42,383 nucleotides of DNA from DAOQAU01 sp035354275 (GCA_035354275.1 DAOQAU010000008.1:1-42383), one strand, 5' to 3'; positions 23,517-32,323 are shown, counted from the first letter of the stretch. Program-made: numbers and translations. Notes: generated from the letters alone by a model not told the origin.

Positions 23517-25221
23517 ATCTGCCTTCTTTCAAATAATTTTTCAAATCAACCGTCTGCTCCAATACTACCACAGCTTTCTTGGATTTCAAAAGGTTTTTTA
23601 AATCCTCTGATTTATCCTGCGGAGGCAAAACGCCTATTGCTTTTACCCCTGCTTTTTGCGCACAAATCATATCATCTACGGTATCGCCAAGATAATAGAT
23701 TTCATCTGCAATAATTTTTTGCTTAACGATTTCAAGCCCCAAAGGATCGGGTTTTTGACGATTAAGCCCGACATCTTGCATGGTGATTATCGGATAAAAA
23801 TATTTTGTAAAATTGTTTTTATCAAGCGAATAATAAGCTTCTTCGACAAGCCTTCCGGTAAATACTACCAAATTATAATCTTTTGACAACTCTTCAAAAA
23901 ATTCTGCACTTACAAGCGGTTCTTCGATTTGGGCAAGGGTTTTGTAATGTCCCTGGAAAACTTCCACGATATCATCATAATCAATTTTTAAACCTTCGCT
24001 TTTGAGCAAATATTCTGTCAGGTCCCAATCGTTATTAAGCCCTCCAAGCTTTTTTGTCTGCGAAATTTTTTCAAGCGAAAATTCTTTTTTTGCAAAATGC
24101 TCAAAAGTTTTTTGCACGGCAACCCGATAAGACTTTGAGGCGTCAATTAAAACTCCGTCCATATCAAAGACTATTGCGGTTTTTTTTTCAAGTACCGATA
24201 AAATCTTTTTCGTGTTTTCAAGTGTAGGAACCGTAATTCTCATAGTGTTTTCAAGCAATGGAATATTTTTAAAATATTTAACTTTGATTTTGGCATCAAG
24301 AAGTTTTTTGTAGATAAATTCGGCTTTTTGCCCAAAATCCACGCACAAAAAATTTGTCTCAGATGGGTAGGGGTAAATGGTATTGTCCAATTTTTTTAAG
24401 CCTTTTATCAACATTTCCTTTGACACTTCGATTTCTTTTTTAACCTTTTTAAAATATTGAATATCGTCAAGTGCTGCAAGTCCTGCTTTAACAGACAAAT
24501 TCGAAACATTGTAAGGGCTTAAATATTTTCTCAAATTAGAAATGTTTTCCTCAGATGAAATTACATATCCTAAACGCAATCCAGCGAGTGCGAAATCTTT
24601 TGAAAAAGAGCGCACAATAAAAATATTTTCGTTTTTCCTTGCCAAATCAAGATTCGAAATTTCGCAGAAATTAGCGTAAGTTTCGTCAATCAAAATTGCT
24701 TTTCCATTTGCTTTTTTGATGATTTTTTCTATAACTTTTCTGTCGATTATTTCGCCTGTTGGAGAATTCGGTGTTGTGAGGTGAATCAAGTCGGCATTGT
24801 CAATATTTTTCAAAAATTCTTCTTGCGGAAATTCCCACTTTTTTTTGTAAGAAATTTCTTTGAAGTTAAGTCCGTTAACTTTTGCATAAATGCGGGGCAT
24901 AACAAAAGAAGGCTCAACCGTCAAAACCGTTTGCCCTGATTCCAAAAAAGTCGAAAAAATTGAACTTATGGCTTCATCCGCGCCTGCGGTCAAAATTATA
25001 TTTTCAATACCTACCCCGTGAAAATCGGCAAGTTTTTGAATCAATTTGCCGTAATAAGGGTAATATTTAATATCTTGGGGCGAAATATTTTTAATCGCAT
25101 CAACGACTTTTGGCGAAGGCCCAAAATCATTTTCGTTGCTATCCAGCTTTAAAAAACCTTCTTCATCAAAAAGGTCAACCTGATAGGGCTCAATTTTTTG
25201 AATAGTTTTCTTGGCTTTCAT
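23500..25221 (-). CDS. hisC: Fusion of histidinol-phosphate aminotransferase and HAD phosphatase
   Basis: This 573-aa protein has two parts. Residues 1-345 are a fold-type I PLP aminotransferase: LDSNENDFGPSPKVV, LTAGADEAIS, TTPNSPTGEI, and SFSKDFALAGLRLGY with the PLP lysine K208, all HisC-like. From about 348 a HAD subfamily I domain follows: FDMDGVLID (nucleophile D353, D355), VFTGR, KPDPLGL and YLGDTVDDM. The fused HAD could supply histidinol-phosphate phosphatase, the step after HisC. I recall a small HAD family (TIGR01548) reported in such fusions. No Shine-Dalgarno is seen; TATAAT ends 6 nt before the ATG. Confidence 0.9.
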   Translation of the reverse strand: MKAKKTIQKIEPYQVDLFDEEGFLKLDSNENDFGPSPKVVDAIKNISPQDIKYYPYYGKLIQKLADFHGVGIENIILTAGADEAISSIFSTFLESGQTVLTVEPSFVMPRIYAKVNGLNFKEISYKKKWEFPQEEFLKNIDNADLIHLTTPNSPTGEIIDRKVIEKIIKKANGKAILIDETYANFCEISNLDLARKNENIFIVRSFSKDFALAGLRLGYVISSEENISNLRKYLSPYNVSNLSVKAGLAALDDIQYFKKVKKEIEVSKEMLIKGLKKLDNTIYPYPSETNFLCVDFGQKAEFIYKKLLDAKIKVKYFKNIPLLENTMRITVPTLENTKKILSVLEKKTAIVFDMDGVLIDASKSYRVAVQKTFEHFAKKEFSLEKISQTKKLGGLNNDWDLTEYLLKSEGLKIDYDDIVEVFQGHYKTLAQIEEPLVSAEFFEELSKDYNLVVFTGRLVEEAYYSLDKNNFTKYFYPIITMQDVGLNRQKPDPLGLEIVKQKIIADEIYYLGDTVDDMICAQKAGVKAIGVLPPQDKSEDLKNLLKSKKAVVVLEQTVDLKNYLKEGRYAQKH

Positions 25222-25227
25222 TCGACA

Positions 25228-25233
25228 ATTATA
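25228..25233 (-). promoter_or_regulatory. -10 element 6 nt before the hisC-HAD start
   Basis: TATAAT on the minus strand, then TGTCGA, then ATG at 25221. The best -35 is a weak TTCAAA about 16 bp upstream. The promoter overlaps the 3' end of the upstream gene. Confidence 0.45.
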
Positions 25234-25242
25234 TACCAAAAA

Positions 25243-25929
25243 CTACTTTTTTGAATAAAGCGATAAAAGATTTGTTCTTCCGGAAGAAGAATTGTCCTGA
25301 TAGCTGAGTTTGTTGTTTAAGGGTTCAATGTTAACTTTTGGGGCATCTTTTTTCTTAAATATATTTTTTTCTGCCCAACCTGCAAGAGGAGTTGAAAGGA
25401 AAGGAACAATCATTCTTTTTGTGATAATTTGAGTTGCAACAAGCATGCTCACCGCGCTAAATCCAACCTTAAGCCATTTTGCGGTTTTTCCGCCTTTGCC
25501 GAGCATTTTATTTTTAAGGAAATTTTCTATTTTTACTGCCGTAATTTCTTTATTGTTTATTATTTCTTCCAAAGTTTTTGCAATTTGTCTTGTTTTATTT
25601 GTTCCTAGTTTTTTCTCCATTAAATTATCAAAAAATTTAGGAGCAGCCTTATCTAACCATGAGCCAACTGTAAATTGAAGCAAGACATTTAAAATCCCAT
25701 TCATCAAATCAATTGAAGCAACAAAATTTCTGTTTTCTTCGGGAATTTTTTTATTGTGCAAACTTTGTGTAACATAATAATAACAACCCACAGCATCTTT
25801 TGTTAAAGCAGAAGTCAAAGCCATCTGCGCAGCAAATTTTGCAGGATTGTCCTTTGCCGCTTTATACATCTTATTTAAAAGCTTACTGTCTAATAATTTA
25901 TTAAATACAGGCATTATGTTAGGGCTCAT
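25243..25929 (-). CDS. Membrane protein, unknown function, paired with the 458-aa upstream protein
   Basis: This 228-aa protein has three hydrophobic segments: a weak one at about 28-52 with FAAQMALTSALTKDAVGCYYY, one at about 70-97 (LMNGILNVLLQFTVGSWLD), and one at about 150-185 (VGFSAVSMLVATQIITKRMIVPFLSTPLAG). GGAGG precedes the ATG, which overlaps the stop of the upstream gene by 4 bp, so the pair is co-translated. I recall proteins of this style as abundant in Gastranaerophilales but do not know a function. Confidence 0.7.
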   Translation of the reverse strand: MSPNIMPVFNKLLDSKLLNKMYKAAKDNPAKFAAQMALTSALTKDAVGCYYYVTQSLHNKKIPEENRNFVASIDLMNGILNVLLQFTVGSWLDKAAPKFFDNLMEKKLGTNKTRQIAKTLEEIINNKEITAVKIENFLKNKMLGKGGKTAKWLKVGFSAVSMLVATQIITKRMIVPFLSTPLAGWAEKNIFKKKDAPKVNIEPLNNKLSYQDNSSSGRTNLLSLYSKK

Positions 25930-27302
25930 AATGTTTTACCTCCCTCTTGAGGTTTTTTCGCGGGGCATAATTGAGGGAAAAATTTATCCATTATTCTGGG
26001 GTAAGACCAATTCAAAAATCCGCAGGCAAAAGGCAGGGTTATAAGAGAAAGCACTATTCCCTGAGCCTTAGTGTATGCCTTAAATGCGGTTGTTGCATCA
26101 TCTACTGAATTTTTTGCAAGTTGTTTTGCAAAGTTTTTCAACCTTGAAATGTCATTTTCTGTAAGTATTTTTTTAACATTGAATTCTTTTAATGTTTCCG
26201 TAAAGGTTTTTCTTGAAGACGAAGAAGTGCTGTCACTCAACATTTCGTGCATAGTGAGCATAAATTTATCTAAAGTTGAATCTAAAACAGGGCTTTGATG
26301 AAAATCTTTTTCTATTCCCAAAATATTAAATAAAGCCTTCATCGAAATGTTGTTTTTACCTTTAGCTTCTTCTGTTATAAGATTTTCTGCTATTTGTTCA
26401 ATAATATCTTTTTGATTTGAATCAAAGCCTTTTGTACTTATAATTCGATTTAGAGCTTTTCTTAAAGATTTTTCGTCAATTGTTGCATCATCAAATCCTA
26501 TTTTTCTTAAAAAATCTATTGCAGTGGTTTTTTCAAGTTTTGATTTCACCATATAAGGATTAAGCATTTTTTCGTCAATGCAGTCTTTTTCAAAATCCAT
26601 ATTTTTAATCAAAAAATCACGTAAGGTTTGATTTTTGATGCTGTTTTGAGAGCTTTCCGAAAGAAGTTTTTGAGCAACTTCTTCCAAAGTTGTTTTATGA
26701 ACTGCCTGTTCAAAATGCTGAAAAGTAGGGAATTTTTCTCTAAAAGCTTTAACATCTTTAAAATCTTGAGTGCCTGCTTTTTCAAAATATTTTTTATCGA
26801 GGTCTTTCAATTTACCGAAATTCTTTACAATGCTGTTATATCTTGCCTTCAGAAAGTCTGATTGAGGTTTTGCCGACATATCAAATTTTTCCAACGCTCC
26901 TTCTGAGCATGCTTTGCTTAAACCGTCTGCAATAGGTTTATTAATTCCAAAACCCAAAGCCGTTGCTATAACTGCAGAAATAGGCTGTCTCATTGCAGAA
27001 TATTTTTTCTTTTTGGGGTCTTGTTTTGATAAAGAGTTATAAGCTATAAAAATAGGGGCGACAAAAGCCGTTCCAAAGCCTATCAAAAGAAGGTTTTGAA
27101 TCTCTCCTGCCGTTTTTGAAAAATAATCCAAAGTTCTTCCGAAAAAGCCTAAATACTTTGTTTTTAAAGCCTGTTCAACTATCAACTCTTGTGCTGCGGT
27201 CAAAACATCTTCCTTGCCTTTAAAAGACACTTGCGGCTTTTTTAAAGGCTTTTCTTTAAAATTTGTGCTCTGAACTTGTTGTACTAAATTTACTTTTGAC
27301 AT
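25926..27302 (-). CDS. Large membrane protein with lineage-type N-terminal tail, unknown function
   Basis: This 458-aa protein begins MSKVNLVQQVQSTNFKEKPL and then VSFKG, a short basic tail of the kind shared by other proteins of this lineage. Hydrophobic segments are at about 55-80 (LLLIGFGTAFVAPIFIAYN), about 98-115 (SAVIATALGFGINKPIADG) and about 425-445 (LSLITLPFACGFLNWSY). The long middle is helical and charged. A GTG at 27311 would add three residues. Operon with the following gene. Confidence 0.7.
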   Translation of the reverse strand: MSKVNLVQQVQSTNFKEKPLKKPQVSFKGKEDVLTAAQELIVEQALKTKYLGFFGRTLDYFSKTAGEIQNLLLIGFGTAFVAPIFIAYNSLSKQDPKKKKYSAMRQPISAVIATALGFGINKPIADGLSKACSEGALEKFDMSAKPQSDFLKARYNSIVKNFGKLKDLDKKYFEKAGTQDFKDVKAFREKFPTFQHFEQAVHKTTLEEVAQKLLSESSQNSIKNQTLRDFLIKNMDFEKDCIDEKMLNPYMVKSKLEKTTAIDFLRKIGFDDATIDEKSLRKALNRIISTKGFDSNQKDIIEQIAENLITEEAKGKNNISMKALFNILGIEKDFHQSPVLDSTLDKFMLTMHEMLSDSTSSSSRKTFTETLKEFNVKKILTENDISRLKNFAKQLAKNSVDDATTAFKAYTKAQGIVLSLITLPFACGFLNWSYPRIMDKFFPQLCPAKKPQEGGKTL

Positions 27303-27418
27303 TACGGCCACACTTTCAATGCATGAAAGAAAACTGAAGATTAAAAATTGACTTTTTTAGTTTATTTTTTTAAGATTTTTCATATTTTGTTACAATTAAA
27401 AAAAATAAAAATTAATGC

Positions 27419-27424
27419 TAAAAT
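27419..27424 (+). promoter_or_regulatory. Extended -10 (TGC-TAAAAT) 6 nt before the amidase ATG
   Basis: TGC TAAAAT TAATCT ATG: an extended -10 element with no Shine-Dalgarno between it and the start codon, suggesting a leaderless transcript. Confidence 0.45.
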
Positions 27425-27430
27425 TAATCT

Positions 27431-28924
27431 ATGAGGAGATATTTTTTAATAATTTTATTACTATTTCTATCTTGTGCAAAAAGCTTTGCGTTTGAAATTG
27501 TCTATCCGAAAAAAACGCCCTGCACCATAGATGCTCCTTCGACTTTTTTTATAGGTTCGACCAATCCGCAGGATATTTTGAAAATAAACGATGCCGAAGT
27601 TCCGCTTCATAAAAGCGGCTCTTTTGCTTTTGTAGTGCCGCTCAAAGAAGGTATAAATGAATTTAAAATTACTTCTTACCCCTCACCCCTGCCCTCTTCC
27701 TACGGTACCCCTCACCCCAACCCTCTCCCGCAAGGGGAGAGGGAGAACAATTATAATAAAATCATTAGTGCAAGGGGAGAGGGAGAAATTAATCCTGTAT
27801 CAATTGATTTTATTATTGAACGACCAAAACCGCAAACAACAAAAAAAATTGAACCAATTTTGCTGGAATACCCGCCGATGAATAATTTTTTTATAAAAGA
27901 TGACAACACCCCTTTGAGGCTTACCCCTTTTGACAGCGGAATCAACCGCATGGCACACCTTCAAAAAGAAACCCCTCTTGTGATAAACGGCGAAAAAGGC
28001 GGGTTTTGGAGAGTGTTTTTAAATTCAAAGACAATTGGCTGGATTTTAAAATCAGATGTCGAGCAAAAAACCGATTCAACAATTTCTGCACTGCCCGTAA
28101 GCATTAAAAAACTTGAAACAAAAGAAACAAAAGATTTTTGCATATGGGAATTTGAACTTGAAGGGAAAACTCCTTTTGTACTGAAAGAAGAAGATAATCG
28201 CCTTAATTTAAAACTTTTTAACGTCAAATCCGAAGACAAAAATCTTTGTATAGAAGATTCTTCTTTGAATTTTGATGTGCCTGTTAAAAAACTCTTCGGC
28301 TATGACGCATATTTTGAAGGGAATAAATTTATTTTAAAAGTAAGAAAGGCGCCCGAAAAAAACTGCGATATGCCGCTTAAGGGCTTAACTATAACCGTTG
28401 ATGCGGGACACGGCGGGGCTGAATACGGCGCAATCGGACCAAAAGGCGATAAGGAAAAAGACATTAACCTTGAAATTGCTAAAAATCTCAAAGCAGAACT
28501 TGAGACTCTGGGTGCAAAAGTTATAATGACAAGAAAAGACGACATAGCCGTTTCGCTCAAAGACAGGGTAAAAACCGCAAGGGAAAATGATTCTGTAATT
28601 CTTATAAGCATACACGCAAACGCGCTTCCTGACGGAGCGGATCCTATAAAATGCCGCGGAACAAGCGTTTATTACTATCACAATCAGGCAAAGCCTCTTG
28701 CAGATAGCATTTTAAATTCAATTATCACAAAATCGGGAACTCAAAACGACAGGATGCGGCAGGGAAGCCTTGCGCTTGTGCGCCCGACATCAAGTGTGAG
28801 CGTGCTTGTGGAGGTTGCCTACATTATAAACCCCGACGACTGTGAACTTCTGCTTGACAAAGAGTTCCAAAAAAACTGCGCAAAGGCAATTACAGAGGGA
28901 GTTGTAAAATATTTATCCGATTAA
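27431..28924 (+). CDS. Secreted N-acetylmuramoyl-L-alanine amidase (AmiC type) with SH3-like domain and in-frame repeat insertion
   Basis: This 497-aa protein has a signal peptide (MRRYFLIILLLFLSCAKSFA), a small N-terminal beta domain, and an SH3b-like segment (about 155-215, LRLTPFDSG...VFLNSKTIGWILKSDV). The C-terminal amidase_3 zinc catalytic domain (about 318-495) has TVDAGHGGAEYGA, NLEIAKNL, SIHANA and a catalytic Glu in VEVAYI. It cleaves the peptide from MurNAc in peptidoglycan, for example during cell separation. Residues about 83-118 are encoded by a palindromic dispersed repeat and read SPLPSS..TPHPNPLPQGERE, so the insertion kept the frame. Confidence 0.92.
   Translation: MRRYFLIILLLFLSCAKSFAFEIVYPKKTPCTIDAPSTFFIGSTNPQDILKINDAEVPLHKSGSFAFVVPLKEGINEFKITSYPSPLPSSYGTPHPNPLPQGERENNYNKIISARGEGEINPVSIDFIIERPKPQTTKKIEPILLEYPPMNNFFIKDDNTPLRLTPFDSGINRMAHLQKETPLVINGEKGGFWRVFLNSKTIGWILKSDVEQKTDSTISALPVSIKKLETKETKDFCIWEFELEGKTPFVLKEEDNRLNLKLFNVKSEDKNLCIEDSSLNFDVPVKKLFGYDAYFEGNKFILKVRKAPEKNCDMPLKGLTITVDAGHGGAEYGAIGPKGDKEKDINLEIAKNLKAELETLGAKVIMTRKDDIAVSLKDRVKTARENDSVILISIHANALPDGADPIKCRGTSVYYYHNQAKPLADSILNSIITKSGTQNDRMRQGSLALVRPTSSVSVLVEVAYIINPDDCELLLDKEFQKNCAKAITEGVVKYLSD
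27680..27786. repeat. Palindromic repeat inserted in frame in the amidase gene
   Basis: Contains CCCTCACCCC, CCCTCTCCCGCAAGGGGAGAGGG and a second partial GCAAGGGGAGAGGGAG. It is the same family as the repeats at 9530-9601 and 33468-33532, here located between two protein domains. Confidence 0.8.
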
Positions 28925-29479
28925 CTTTTTTGCAGATGATAAATCTTTTACCATTACATTTGTTTTATCGGGATATCGGCACAGAGGGCTGGGATGCAAA
29001 ATCGGCATTGCCTTATAAGTTTTGTTTGAAACAGATATTTCAAAAACTTTTCCGTGAACTTCTGTAATTTTTTTCCCCTCCAGAAATTCTTCCATCGCAG
29101 TTGAGCCGCATAATAATATTAATTTAGGGTTAATTGTTAAAATCTGCTCTGTTAAAAAATGCCTGCATGTGCTTTTTTCTTTTTTTGTCGGAACCCTGTT
29201 GTTTGGAGGTCTGCATTTTACCATATTAATTATGTATAAATCTTTTTCCCTTGAAATTCCGGCTTTTTCAAGAAATTCGTTCAAAAGTTTTCCCGCCCTG
29301 CCCACAAAAGGAATCCCCTGCAAATCCTCATTTTCCCCAGGAGCTTCTCCAATTAAAACAATTTTGGCACTTTCAGGGTTTCCGTCTGAAAAAACCACGT
29401 TATTTCTTGTTTTATGAAGCTCACATGCCTTACACTCACTGCACTTGCGCTTCAATTCCGCAAGCAATTTCTCTTTCAT
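28913..29479 (-). CDS. Uracil-DNA glycosylase, iron-sulfur family 4
   Basis: This 188-aa protein removes uracil from DNA to start base-excision repair. Motif A, GEAPGENEDLQGIPFVGRAGKLLN, and the C-terminal HPSPLCR (motif B) are present. Four Cys for a 4Fe-4S cluster are present: two in KCSECKACEL and two in CRPP...STC. The N-terminus overlaps the 3' end of the symporter gene by 44 bp, with AAGGA as ribosome site inside it. The 3' end overlaps the convergent amidase gene by 12 bp. Confidence 0.93.
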   Translation of the reverse strand: MKEKLLAELKRKCSECKACELHKTRNNVVFSDGNPESAKIVLIGEAPGENEDLQGIPFVGRAGKLLNEFLEKAGISREKDLYIINMVKCRPPNNRVPTKKEKSTCRHFLTEQILTINPKLILLCGSTAMEEFLEGKKITEVHGKVFEISVSNKTYKAMPILHPSPLCRYPDKTNVMVKDLSSAKKLIG

Positions 29480-30950
29480 TACTTTTTTCCTTAAAAATTC
29501 CTATCGAATATTTTCTACAGTATTTTTTCAACTCTTTTATAACAACATTTGAAAGCACAAAAACCGCAAACAAATTAGGCACGGCAAGAAACAGGGTAAA
29601 AGCGTCAGACACATTAATTATGCTCTTAAAATTCATCGCAGAGCCTAAAATTATGAAAACACAGTATATAACCTGAAAAACTTTTGTATTTTTGCCACTT
29701 TCACCAAAAAGAAAATGCCACGCCTTAAGCCCGTAATAAGAGCCGCAAAGCAGGGTTGAGGTTACAAAACAGCTTACCATAACAGTCAAAAGCAGAGGGA
29801 AGAAAGAAAATGCGCTTCCAAAAGCACGGGAGGTCAATTCGATTCCTGCAAGCCCCGATGAATTTAAATACTCGCCCGAAACGATTATAACAAGGGCGGT
29901 TGCAGAACCCACAATTACGGTATCAACAAAGGGCTGAAGCATTGCAATAAAGGCCTGCGCCACAGGTTTGCTTGTCTTAACCGCAGAAAAAGCAATCGAT
30001 GCTGTTCCCAAGCCCGCTTCGTTTGAAAACATCGCCCGCCTGAAGCCCCACAACATAGAAACAAACATTCCGCCTGCAACCGCCTGAGGCTTAAAAGCTT
30101 CTTTTAAAATCAAAACAAAAGAATAAGGTATGCGCTCAAAATTCATCAAACAAACAACCAAAGCGGTCAAAAGGTAGAGCGAACACATAACGGGTGTGAC
30201 TTTTTCTGTGAATTTTCCTATGGACTTTATTCCGCCTATTATGGTAAACCATATTATCAGAGCCACAATTAAGCCCAATGCCCAACCGTTATTGTGAAAA
30301 ATGCTTGCATTCCCTCCTGTAACTTCTGTGATTTGAGTTGTCATGGCATTAATCTGAAACAAATTCCACCCGCCAATCATTGCAAAAACGCAGCATATCG
30401 CATAAATTTTTGCAAGATGCGGTGCAATTTTTGAAAGGTATTTTCCCTTGAGCCCTTTTAAAATATAATACATAGGACCACCTGCCACCGTTCCGTCGGG
30501 GTTAACTTTTCTGAGTTTTATTCCCAAAAGTACCTCTGAAAACTTCAATGCCATAGAAAAAAGCCCCGCCAAAATCATCCAAAACAAAACACCGGGACCT
30601 ACAAGAGAGATTGCGGCTGCTGTTCCTGCAATGTTTCCCATGCCGGCAGATGCCGAAATTGTAGCACTTAAAGCTTGAAAAGAAGAAACTTCTCCGATTT
30701 TTTTCTTTTTTGAAACTGCGGGGTGTTTATACTTATTTGAAATAAGGTTTAGGGCATGTTTGAAGCCCCAAAACCCTATAAAACGGGTTCTTATTGTAAA
30801 ATAAAGTGCCGCAAACATTAAAAGCGCAACCAAAAGCTGCACCTGTACCCCGCCTATTGTTATATGACAAAAAATCAACGCTGAAATTTTATCGGCTACA
30901 GGGGACAAAAAATTATCTATGGCGGCATCTAAATTAACATTCAAAATCAT
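29436..30950 (-). CDS. Sodium:alanine (AGCS-family) symporter
   Basis: This 504-aa polytopic protein has about 10-11 helices. Family blocks are SATISASAGMGNIAGTAAAISLVGPGVLFW, GGPMYYILKG, NEAGLGTASIAFSA and QPFVDTVIVGSATALVII. AGCS carriers import alanine or glycine with Na+. The C-terminal tail (about 470-504) is hydrophilic and encoded over the start of the glycosylase gene. TATAAT lies 9 nt before the ATG and no Shine-Dalgarno is visible. Confidence 0.93.
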   Translation of the reverse strand: MILNVNLDAAIDNFLSPVADKISALIFCHITIGGVQVQLLVALLMFAALYFTIRTRFIGFWGFKHALNLISNKYKHPAVSKKKKIGEVSSFQALSATISASAGMGNIAGTAAAISLVGPGVLFWMILAGLFSMALKFSEVLLGIKLRKVNPDGTVAGGPMYYILKGLKGKYLSKIAPHLAKIYAICCVFAMIGGWNLFQINAMTTQITEVTGGNASIFHNNGWALGLIVALIIWFTIIGGIKSIGKFTEKVTPVMCSLYLLTALVVCLMNFERIPYSFVLILKEAFKPQAVAGGMFVSMLWGFRRAMFSNEAGLGTASIAFSAVKTSKPVAQAFIAMLQPFVDTVIVGSATALVIIVSGEYLNSSGLAGIELTSRAFGSAFSFFPLLLTVMVSCFVTSTLLCGSYYGLKAWHFLFGESGKNTKVFQVIYCVFIILGSAMNFKSIINVSDAFTLFLAVPNLFAVFVLSNVVIKELKKYCRKYSIGIFKEKSNEREIACGIEAQVQ

Positions 30951-31197
30951 TTCAACAAAATTATACTATAAAAACCCTTAGCAAACAGCTGAGTAAAATT
31001 TTCAAAATGAATATTGTAGTCTTGAAAGCAAAAGTCTATTAATTTTCTTAAACTACCTTTATCCCTTATATTTTGGAATTATGTATTCTATTTTTTATTT
31101 GTCATTTTCTAAAAGTGAGCTAGAATTTTATTGTAAAAATATTTTAAAAAATGTTTATAAATATTCTAAATGTGGAAGTATAACAAAATAGGGAATT

Positions 31198-32256
31198 ATG
31201 AAAAAAACAGGGCTTACATTTACTGAAATACTTCTGTCTTTTGGGATTATAGGGATTCTTGCTGCGATAATTCTTCCGGTTTTACAGAGTACAAGACCCG
31301 AGCCCAATGTTGTTATGTTCAAAAAAGCTCATAAAATTTTTGTTAAAAATGTATTTGATTTGATTAATAATGAAACTTATTATCCTTCGAATAAAACGGG
31401 ACTTACAGCGGGAAATTTGCTTAAACCAAGAGGGTTTAACTATACCGATCTTGAAGGGCTTCCGGACAAAACGGACAAATTCTGTTATCTGTTTTCACAA
31501 AAAATAAATAATTTGAATGAAGTAAGATGTAAATCTCCCGGCAACGGTTATTTTACAACAACAGACGGAATTTATTGGGAAATGAAACTTCCGTTTGATT
31601 TTCCTATGTCGGTTAACGGTTACGAACAGGTAATGGTTGATGTAAACGGACCTCAAAATCCTCCGAACTGCGAAGAATCATACTGCAAAAAAGGGATTGT
31701 ACCTGATAAATACCCTCTGTATGTAAGATATGACGGAAAAATGAAAACAAGTCTTTTGGGCGGGGTTATAACAATAAATCCTACAATTCAGACTAAAAAG
31801 GTTTTAACAATTACCCCACAGCCTGATACTCCGGAAGTTGAGCCGACCCCGCCGGATACCTGTACTCCTAAGGGGAATATAAAAGTGGGGAATTTATGTG
31901 TATCTCCGACAAATATAATTTATGTTCCGGTCAGTTATCCGCCATACAATGACAAAGACAATTACTGGAAGGGCGCAGATAACGCTTGCCGCGCTTACGG
32001 TATGAGATTGCCGACAAAAGCCGAGCTTCAGGACATGTATAAACAAAGAAAAGAAATAGGGAATATGAATCCGGGTTGGTATTGGTCAGGCGAAGAAATC
32101 TCAAGCGATGAAAATCCTACAGGGCCTCCTTCTACTTGGGATTATGCCGGGGCTTATGATTTTACAAATAAAGGCGGAAATGTCGTAAACGGAAAACATG
32201 ACCAAGGCGGAAGAGCCCGCTGTGTCCTGCAATGGAATGGGGCGGGGTATTATTGA
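31198..32256 (+). CDS. Type IV pilin-like protein (prepilin N-terminus) with Lcl/FGE-like C-terminal domain
   Basis: This 352-aa protein has a class III prepilin signal, MKKTG|LTFTEILLSFGIIGILAAIILPVL: cleavage after G5, Glu at +5, then the hydrophobic stalk. The middle is a pilin-like beta region. After a Pro/Thr linker (about 200-222), the C-terminus reads NACRAYGMRLPTKAELQDMY...GWYWSGE...GGRARCVLQWNG. This resembles the DUF1566/Lcl_C/FGE (C-type-lectin-like) modules used for binding. It could be a minor pilin tip adhesin. AGGGAA precedes the ATG. Confidence 0.8.
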   Translation: MKKTGLTFTEILLSFGIIGILAAIILPVLQSTRPEPNVVMFKKAHKIFVKNVFDLINNETYYPSNKTGLTAGNLLKPRGFNYTDLEGLPDKTDKFCYLFSQKINNLNEVRCKSPGNGYFTTTDGIYWEMKLPFDFPMSVNGYEQVMVDVNGPQNPPNCEESYCKKGIVPDKYPLYVRYDGKMKTSLLGGVITINPTIQTKKVLTITPQPDTPEVEPTPPDTCTPKGNIKVGNLCVSPTNIIYVPVSYPPYNDKDNYWKGADNACRAYGMRLPTKAELQDMYKQRKEIGNMNPGWYWSGEEISSDENPTGPPSTWDYAGAYDFTNKGGNVVNGKHDQGGRARCVLQWNGAGYY

Positions 32257-32281
32257 TTTTTAAAGAGTATTTTTTGTTCCA

Positions 32282-32323
32282 TTTCTTTTCTTTTTTTCTT
32301 GCGATTGAAAAAAAGAAAAGAAA
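32282..32323. repeat. 17-bp homopurine/homopyrimidine hairpin
   Basis: TTTCTTTTCTTTTTTTC (32282-32298), loop TTGCGATT, GAAAAAAAGAAAAGAAA (32307-32323): a perfect stem made only of pyrimidines on one arm and purines on the other. It could help terminate the pilin transcript, but it does not end in a T-run. Confidence 0.85.
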
